From TMED14 sp041158165 (GTDB lineage: Bacteria > Bacteroidota > Bacteroidia > Flavobacteriales > Schleiferiaceae): DNA of 11,727 nucleotides. Made by a program: the position numbers and the translations under genes. The notes below the pieces were generated by a model. That model had not been told where the DNA came from, searched no databases, and saw only the letters and a list, made by a program, of their open reading frames with translations. The stretch covers positions 1 through 11,727 of the forward strand of contig JBEBBW010000044.1 in the NCBI GenBank assembly GCA_041158165.1, read 5' to 3'. Shown piece by piece: positions 7,310 to 11,727 of the stretch (position 1 is its first letter; every line of letters begins with the position of its first letter).

Positions 7310-8842
7310 TCAATTTAGGTCGGGCAGGTAGTTTTGGTGCGGACTCCGGCGAAGGGTCACGCGAATCCGCTTAAGCTCAGAATGGCTCGCAAAGTCGTGG
7401 ACGACGTCGAGAATGTCGGGATCCACAAAGTCTGCCTGGGTAAAATCGACGAGGAGTTCCGTGCCGTTGGGGAGCTTTTCCAGGGACTGCTTGAGTTTGC
7501 CTTTGTTGAGGAAGCTGACGTTCCGCCGCAGCTGAAGAATGTAGTTGCTGCCGATGTGGGTCAACGAAACGTTGCTCTTAAAGTCATTGAACGCAATGAA
7601 TACGGTCGAGATGAGCAGCCCCACGGCGATGCCCTTGAGCAGGTCGGTCAACAAAATGGCCAACACGGTCACGGCAAACGGGATCCACTGCATGTAGCCC
7701 TGGGTGGCGATGGGTCGAATCACCTTGGTCGGGTGGGTCAGCTTGAATCCCGTGGCAATGAGGATGGCGGCCAGGCTCGCGAGCGGAATCAGGTTGAGCA
7801 CCTGGGTTAGCAGCACCACGCTAAGCGCGAGAATGATGCCGTGGAACACGGCGCTCCAGCGGGATTGGGCGCCCGCCTGGGCGTTGACGCTGGTGCGCAC
7901 GACGACCGACGTGATCGGCAGTCCACCCAATAGGCCTGAGGCGATGTTGCCTGCCCCTTGGGCCATGAGTTCGCGGTTGGTGGGGGTGACGCGCTTGAGC
8001 GGGTCGATGCGGTCAGCGGCTTCGATGCTCAGCAAGCTTTCTAGGCTCGCAATGAGGGCTAAGGCCAAGGCGGTACTCCATACAAGCGGGTTTGTGAGGC
8101 CGTTCCACTGGGGGGCGGACCAAGAGCTTCCGAGTTCGGGGAGCTGCACGCGGTGAATCGCCGCGACCGACCATTCAGGACCCAGCAACGAAGGAAGGAG
8201 CTGGGCCAGGAGGGTTCCGCCGGCGACCGCGAGCAGTGCTGTAGGGAGCGCTTTGCCGACCGCCGTTTTAGCGTAGCCGAAGTTTTCGGCGAGCTGCAGC
8301 AGGGCGAGCGATAGGAATCCCACGAGGGCGGCGCCCGGGCTGAGCGATCCGAGGGCGTGGACGACCGCGCTGAAGGTGTTTTCGTGGTCGGGTTGGGCGA
8401 AGCCCTCGTCGCCGAAGTAGTCCGCGTCGTACCCAACTAAGTGCGGAAGCTGTTTGAGAATAAGGATGAGTCCGATTGCGGCCATCATGCCCTTGATCAC
8501 GGTGTTGGGCACGTAGTGGCCCACCACGCCGAGGCGGAGGAGTCCGAGCACCACCTGCATCGCTCCCGACAGCACAACGGCCACCAAGAAGAGGTCAAAC
8601 GCGCCGAGCTCGCTTACTGCGGCGAGGACCACGGTCGTCAGTCCCGCAGCCGGTCCCGAAACGCTGAGAGGTGAATGACTTAGTAGTCCGACCACAACCC
8701 CCCCCACAACGCCGGCGACAATGCCGCTGAGCAGCGGGGCGCCAGAGCCCAAGGCGATGCCCAAGCAGAGGGGCAGCGCGACGAGAAAAACGACCAGCGC
8801 GGCGGGCAAATCAGCGCTGGGTACAAACGAATTTAGCTTCAT
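7310..8842 (-). CDS. SulP/SLC26-family anion transporter, probable bicarbonate uptake
   Basis: 510 residues from ATG at 8842. The frame is open upstream to 8950, but those extra 36 codons cross the intergenic region and have no family-like sequence, whereas MKLNSFVPSADLPAALVVFL begins just before the first membrane span, as in related transporters. SulP hallmarks: PLCLGIALGSGAPLLSGIVA (24-43), SHSPLSVSGPAAGL (55-68), ESLLSIEAADRIDP (268-281) and GLLGGLPITSVVVRTSVN (303-320). About 12-14 membrane segments are followed by a short cytoplasmic STAS-like domain (about 430-510; LLVDFTQADFVDPDILDVV at 463-481). SulP proteins carry sulfate, bicarbonate or other anions. The carbonic anhydrase gene 6 nt downstream argues for bicarbonate, as with BicA-like transporters. 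The gene diverges from speA across 154 bp. Sulfate or a dicarboxylate remains possible, since substrate cannot be read from sequence. Confidence 0.92.
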   Translation of the reverse strand: MKLNSFVPSADLPAALVVFLVALPLCLGIALGSGAPLLSGIVAGVVGGVVVGLLSHSPLSVSGPAAGLTTVVLAAVSELGAFDLFLVAVVLSGAMQVVLGLLRLGVVGHYVPNTVIKGMMAAIGLILILKQLPHLVGYDADYFGDEGFAQPDHENTFSAVVHALGSLSPGAALVGFLSLALLQLAENFGYAKTAVGKALPTALLAVAGGTLLAQLLPSLLGPEWSVAAIHRVQLPELGSSWSAPQWNGLTNPLVWSTALALALIASLESLLSIEAADRIDPLKRVTPTNRELMAQGAGNIASGLLGGLPITSVVVRTSVNAQAGAQSRWSAVFHGIILALSVVLLTQVLNLIPLASLAAILIATGFKLTHPTKVIRPIATQGYMQWIPFAVTVLAILLTDLLKGIAVGLLISTVFIAFNDFKSNVSLTHIGSNYILQLRRNVSFLNKGKLKQSLEKLPNGTELLVDFTQADFVDPDILDVVHDFASHSELKRIRVTLRRSPHQNYLPDLN

Positions 8843-8858
8843 ATAAGATGTGTTGATA

Positions 8859-8874
8859 GCGAATATATGCGAAT
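8859..8874. repeat. Direct repeat GCGAAT, 10-bp period, upstream of SulP
   Basis: GCGAAT occurs twice on the plus strand (8859-8864 and 8869-8874), separated by ATAT, so that the copies sit one helical turn apart. It overlaps the candidate SulP -7 box. This could be a binding site for a regulator contacting the same DNA face, but such a short repeat can arise by chance. Confidence 0.3.
8860..8867 (-). promoter_or_regulatory. Candidate SulP promoter -7 box (TATATTCG)
   Basis: On the minus strand TATATTCG matches TAnnTTTG at all but one defined position and ends 17 nt before the SulP ATG. A TTTG lies 14 nt upstream, closer than usual. The surrounding 100 bp is the most AT-rich part of the window, as expected for a promoter region. 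Confidence 0.3.
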
Positions 8875-8948
8875 CATATGGCAAAGGATTTACGCTGACG
8901 GGAACTTTTTTGGGCAATCCAAGTTCATTACTTGGGTAAAAAAAATTC

Positions 8949-8967
8949 AATCCGACTAAGTTGGATT
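8949..8967. promoter_or_regulatory. Imperfect palindrome abutting the speA -7 box, possible operator
   Basis: AATCCGACTAAGTTGGATT is a 19-base near-palindrome: arms AATCC/GGATT match exactly and the inner part matches apart from one G/T. It lies between the expected -33 and -7 positions of the speA promoter and upstream of the divergent SulP gene. This is a typical site for a dimeric repressor or activator. No U-run follows on the plus strand, so a terminator is unlikely. Confidence 0.4.
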
Positions 8968-8974
8968 ACCTTTG
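8967..8974 (+). promoter_or_regulatory. speA promoter -7 box (TACCTTTG)
   Basis: A perfect TAnnTTTG box, identical to the typA one, 22 nt before the speA ATG. No TTG lies at the usual distance upstream. An imperfect palindrome ends on the first base of the box, so a regulator bound there could block or assist RNA polymerase. Confidence 0.55.
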
Positions 8975-8996
8975 GCCCCCTTTTCAACATTACTCC

Positions 8997-10400
8997 ATGC
9001 GCACTAAGTACCAAGACCTTATCGAGCAAACCTTCGAGTGGCCACAGCAAGAGTTTTCGACCCACGACTCTGAACTCTACTGGCACGACATACCCGTCAT
9101 GGAGATAATTAAGCAGTACGGAACACCCTTGAAGGTGACCTACCTGCCTAAAATTTCGGAGCACATTCAGCGCTCCAAGCGCATGTTCAACGTGGCCATG
9201 GCCAAGGTGGATTACCAGGCGGACTACCATTTTTGCTACTGCACGAAGTCTTCGCACTTCCAATTCGTGCTCGACGAAGCACTTAAAAACGACATTCACC
9301 TCGAGACCTCGTCGGCCTTCGACATCAACCTCATCGAGACGCTGGAAGAAGAAGGACGCATCACCAAAGACCAATTTGTCGTGTGCAACGGCTACAAGCG
9401 CGCCCAGTACACGGAGAACATTGCGCGCCTCATCAACAACGGTTGGACGAGCGTGATCCCTGTGCTCGACAACCGCGAAGAGCTCGAGTTGCTCATGGAG
9501 CAGGTCAATCCAGACAACGCGCATCCGGTCAAGGTGGGCATTCGCATCGCAGCCGAAGAGGAACCCAAGTTCGAGTTCTACACGTCGCGCTTGGGCATTG
9601 GCTACAAGGAAGTGGTGCCGATGTACAAGAACTACATCCAAAATCAGCCTAATGTGGAGTTGAAAATGCTCCATTTCTTCATTAACACGGGCATCAACGA
9701 CACGGCCTACTACTGGAACGAGCTCAATAAGGCGGTGCGCGTGTACATCCAGCTCAAGAAGATTTGTCCTTCGCTGGACTCCATTAACATTGGCGGCGGA
9801 TTCCCCATCAAGAACAGCTTGTCGTTTAATTACGACTACGAGTACATGGCCGAGGAAATCATCGCCCAAATCAAGCAGACCTGCAACGCCGAAGGCATTG
9901 AGGAGCCCCACATTTTCACCGAGTTTGGCAGCTACACCGTCGGCGAATCGGGCGCAACCTTCTACAGTATCATGGGCGAAAAGAAGCAGAACGACCGCGA
10001 GAAGTGGTACATGATTGACTCGAGCTTCATGACTACGCTTCCGGACGCTTGGGCCATCAACAAGCGCTTTATCATGCTGGCGATCAACAACTGGGATCTC
10101 GACTACGAACGCGTACTCTTGGGCGGACTCACCTGCGACAGCGACGACTACTACAACTCAGAGCAGCACTCCAACGCGATCTTCTTGCCCAAGCTCAAGG
10201 GCGAGCAGCCCCAGTACATCGGATTTTTCAATACCGGAGCCTACCAGGAATCCATCGCGGGCTACGGCGGCATTCAGCACTGCTTGATTCCGGCCCCCAA
10301 GCACGTCGTCATTAGCCGCGACGCCAACGGAGACTGGAATACCCGCCTCTTTGCCAAGGAGCAGAGCTACAAATCCATGCTCAAAATTCTCGGCTACTAA
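8997..10400 (+). CDS. speA: PLP-dependent arginine decarboxylase, Bacteroidota short type
   Basis: 467 residues from ATG at 8997; a TTG further upstream at 8961 is rejected because it lies within the palindrome and the candidate -7 box. It is a fold-III (alanine-racemase-like) decarboxylase. The PLP-binding lysine is probably K84 in CYCTKSSHF. INIGGGFP (264-270) is the phosphate-binding glycine loop. GGLTCDSDDYY (376-386) holds the active-site C380-D381 brought in from the partner subunit. The usual EPGR-like motif appears as TEFGSYTVGES (308-318). The enzyme would convert arginine to agmatine plus CO2, the first step of polyamine synthesis, in the cytoplasm. It is much shorter than E. coli SpeA (658 aa), as is usual in Bacteroidota. 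A deoxyhypusine-synthase relative follows after 60 bp. Arginine specificity is inferred from the family; a different basic amino acid is less likely. Confidence 0.9.
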   Translation: MRTKYQDLIEQTFEWPQQEFSTHDSELYWHDIPVMEIIKQYGTPLKVTYLPKISEHIQRSKRMFNVAMAKVDYQADYHFCYCTKSSHFQFVLDEALKNDIHLETSSAFDINLIETLEEEGRITKDQFVVCNGYKRAQYTENIARLINNGWTSVIPVLDNREELELLMEQVNPDNAHPVKVGIRIAAEEEPKFEFYTSRLGIGYKEVVPMYKNYIQNQPNVELKMLHFFINTGINDTAYYWNELNKAVRVYIQLKKICPSLDSINIGGGFPIKNSLSFNYDYEYMAEEIIAQIKQTCNAEGIEEPHIFTEFGSYTVGESGATFYSIMGEKKQNDREKWYMIDSSFMTTLPDAWAINKRFIMLAINNWDLDYERVLLGGLTCDSDDYYNSEQHSNAIFLPKLKGEQPQYIGFFNTGAYQESIAGYGGIQHCLIPAPKHVVISRDANGDWNTRLFAKEQSYKSMLKILGY

Positions 10401-10404
10401 GTCG

Positions 10405-10434
10405 TTGGGGAGCCCTCGGGGCTCCGTACGTTTG
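10405..10434 (+). promoter_or_regulatory. Candidate internal promoter for the deoxyhypusine-synthase-family gene
   Basis: TTG at 10405-10407 and a perfect TACGTTTG at 10427-10434, separated by 19 nt, fit the Bacteroidota -33/-7 arrangement. The box ends 26 nt before the ATG at 10461. This is the only promoter candidate in the window with both elements well matched. It would let this gene be expressed independently of speA. Confidence 0.5.
10409..10425 (+). terminator. GC-rich hairpin after speA, possible weak terminator or attenuator
   Basis: GGAGCCC, loop TCG, GGGCTCC: a perfect 7-bp stem starting 8 nt after the speA stop codon. The following bases (GTACGTTTGTTCAG) are only moderately T-rich, so termination would be partial at best. 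The stem lies between the -33 and -7 elements of the candidate promoter for the next gene. It may instead stabilise the 3' end of the speA message. Confidence 0.4.
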
Positions 10435-10460
10435 TTCAGCAATCCTTCAATTCTTCTGCC

Positions 10461-11459
10461 ATGAATCGCGGACCCATTTCTCAGTTCATCGAAAACCACT
10501 ACAAGCACTTTAACGCGGCGGCCCTCGTCGACGCAGCCAAAGGCTACGAAGCCCACTTGACTGCCGGCGGCAAAATGATGGTCACCCTCGCGGGGGCGAT
10601 GTCAACCGCGGAACTCGGCCGCTCGTTTGCCGAAATGATTCGCCAAGGCAAGGTCGACATCATCAGCTGCACTGGCGCCAACCTCGAAGAGGACCTCATG
10701 AACCTCGTGGCCCACAGCCACTACGAGCGCGTGCCCCACTACCGCGACCTTACGCCGTCCGAAGAACGCGACCTCCTCGACCGCGGACTCAACCGAGTGA
10801 CCGACACCTGCATTCCCGAAGAAGAAGCCTTCCGCAAGCTGCAGCACCACATCCACAAGGTGTGGTCGGCGGCCGAAGCCAAGGGCGAGCGCTACTTCCC
10901 CCACGAGTACATGTACCAAATGATTCGCCTGCCGGAGTTTGCCGCCGAGTACGACGCAGCCGTGGACCCCGCCAACTCATGGATGCTGGCCGCTGCCGAG
11001 CGCAACCTGCCCATTATCGTTCCGGGCTGGGAAGACAGTACCATGGGCAACATCTTCGCCAGCTACGTGATTAAAAACGAGCTGAAGGCGAGCACCATGA
11101 AGTCGGGCATCGAGTACATGGCCTGGCTGGCCGACTGGTACGTGGCCAACTGCCGCAACCCCAAAAACCCGAGTGCACCTTCGGTGGGCTTTTACCAAAT
11201 CGGCGGCGGCATCGCCGGCGACTTCCCGATTTGCGTCGTTCCGATGCTCTACCAAGACATGGAAATGGAAGACATCCCCTTCTGGGGCTACTTCTGCCAG
11301 ATCTCGGATTCGACCACTTCGTATGGTTCCTACAGCGGCGCCGTACCCAACGAAAAAATCACCTGGGGTAAACTCGACATCGACACGCCAAAATTTATTG
11401 TCGAGTCGGATGCTACAATCGTTGCTCCGCTTATGTTTGCGTGGATACTTAAATGGTAA
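10461..11459 (+). CDS. Deoxyhypusine-synthase-family protein (likely polyamine aminobutyl transferase)
   Basis: 332 residues, slightly shorter than eukaryotic deoxyhypusine synthase (369 in human). The NAD-dependent Rossmann-like fold is represented by MVTLAGAMSTAELG (40-53) and IISCTGANLEEDLM (67-80), and the active-site segment GSYSGAVPNEKITWGK (289-304) keeps the SGA...WGK signature. K304 matches the human Lys329 that forms the enzyme-substrate imine. SDATIVAPL (316-324) matches the C-terminal family end. In eukaryotes the enzyme moves an aminobutyl group from spermidine to eIF5A. Bacteria have no eIF5A, so this relative more likely acts on small polyamines, for example making homospermidine, but its substrate is not established here. 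It follows speA after 60 bp, which supports a polyamine role. A perfect TACGTTTG box 26 nt upstream suggests its own promoter as well. The next gene starts 9 nt after its stop. Confidence 0.9.
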   Translation: MNRGPISQFIENHYKHFNAAALVDAAKGYEAHLTAGGKMMVTLAGAMSTAELGRSFAEMIRQGKVDIISCTGANLEEDLMNLVAHSHYERVPHYRDLTPSEERDLLDRGLNRVTDTCIPEEEAFRKLQHHIHKVWSAAEAKGERYFPHEYMYQMIRLPEFAAEYDAAVDPANSWMLAAAERNLPIIVPGWEDSTMGNIFASYVIKNELKASTMKSGIEYMAWLADWYVANCRNPKNPSAPSVGFYQIGGGIAGDFPICVVPMLYQDMEMEDIPFWGYFCQISDSTTSYGSYSGAVPNEKITWGKLDIDTPKFIVESDATIVAPLMFAWILKW

Positions 11460-11468
11460 TCTACCCTC

Positions 11469-11727
11469 ATGGAAAAGCGACGCATTATCGTTGACTATAA
11501 GAACATTACTTCGGAACAGCTGTCGCTGATCACCGATCGGTACCCCGAAGGTTTCGCGCCCGAAGACATGATTTCGTTCAAAAACTCCAAGGGAGAGACC
11601 GTTCGCGCGGTCCCTTTGGAGACCGAAGACACGAAGTACCTCTTTAAAGTTTCGATCGAAATGGAGCGCCGCATGGAGGCCTTCATGGACGAAGACGACG
11701 ATTCAGAGCCCGCGACCGAAGAGGATG
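11469..11727 (+). CDS. Conserved acidic Bacteroidota protein of unknown function, C-terminus off window
   Basis: The frame is open from ATG at 11469 to the window edge (86 codons, no stop). It opens 9 nt after the stop of the deoxyhypusine-synthase-family gene, in a compact arrangement that implies one transcript and perhaps coupled translation. The visible part has a small beta-rich N-terminal region (IIVDYKNITSEQLSLITDRY, 6-25), a central ETEDTKYLFKVSIE (51-64), and then a highly acidic tail (DEDDDSEPATEED, 74-86). I recall this pattern from short proteins common in Flavobacteriia, sometimes labelled as DNA primase in databases; nothing here supports primase activity. No signal peptide, membrane span or catalytic motif is visible. 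The function is unknown; the acidic tail could bind a basic partner, which is only a guess. Confidence 0.75.
   Translation, partial: MEKRRIIVDYKNITSEQLSLITDRYPEGFAPEDMISFKNSKGETVRAVPLETEDTKYLFKVSIEMERRMEAFMDEDDDSEPATEED

Noticed and set aside
8843..8950. Upstream start for the SulP transporter
   Set aside because: The added 36 residues cover the AT-rich promoter region and have no family-like sequence; the ATG at 8842 is preferred.
8961..8996. TTG start for speA
   Set aside because: It lies inside the palindrome and overlaps the -7 box, so it would precede the likely transcript start; the ATG at 8997 is preferred.
8928..9911. Long open frame (327 codons) on the minus strand, antisense to speA
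   Set aside because: It overlaps most of a well-recognised decarboxylase, shows no recognisable motif, and its composition is what the reverse strand of a codon-biased GC-rich gene gives.
1..11727. Mobile elements, CRISPR arrays, tRNA or rRNA genes, toxin-antitoxin pairs
   Set aside because: No transposase, integrase, regularly spaced repeats, cloverleaf or rRNA-like sequence was seen on either strand; all long stretches are accounted for by recognisable protein genes.

Overview
The window looks like chromosomal housekeeping and transport DNA from a fairly GC-rich member of the Bacteroidota. Four things point that way. The arginine decarboxylase is the short (about 467-residue) Bacteroidota type. 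The kelch-like secreted protein has the look of a type IX secretion cargo. No start codon has a purine-rich Shine-Dalgarno sequence in front of it. Three start codons have a perfect TAnnTTTG box, the Bacteroidota -7 promoter element, 20-26 nt upstream. I do not assign a genus.

Layout. Two arms diverge from an AT-rich 154-bp intergenic region (8843-8996). Leftwards (minus strand), in order of transcription: a SulP-family anion transporter (7310-8842); a beta-carbonic anhydrase 6 nt behind it (6668-7303); a hairpin that ends this pair and overlaps the promoter of the next gene; the translational GTPase TypA/BipA (4854-6614); a CPA2-type cation/proton antiporter with a soluble C-terminal half resembling universal stress proteins (2694-4820); a secreted M28 zinc peptidase with a C-terminal PDZ domain (1382-2647); and a secreted kelch-like beta-propeller cut off by the left edge (1-1305). 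Rightwards (plus strand): arginine decarboxylase SpeA (8997-10400), a deoxyhypusine-synthase-family protein (10461-11459), and, 9 nt later, a small acidic protein cut off by the right edge (11469-11727).

How the genes may work together. SulP plus carbonic anhydrase is a known pairing for bicarbonate uptake and CO2/bicarbonate interconversion. SpeA makes agmatine and CO2 for polyamine synthesis. The deoxyhypusine-synthase relative probably transfers an aminobutyl group in polyamine metabolism, because bacteria have no eIF5A. No agmatinase gene lies between or beside these two here. The antiporter adds another pH/ion homeostasis function. The M28 peptidase and kelch protein are exported and look like envelope or extracellular proteins.

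I found no mobile element, CRISPR array, rRNA or tRNA. No gene-free stretch exceeds 300 bp. No clear new system is visible. The points most worth following are the agmatinase-less polyamine cluster with its unassigned deoxyhypusine-synthase relative, the terminator/promoter overlap before typA, and the palindrome just upstream of the speA -7 box.
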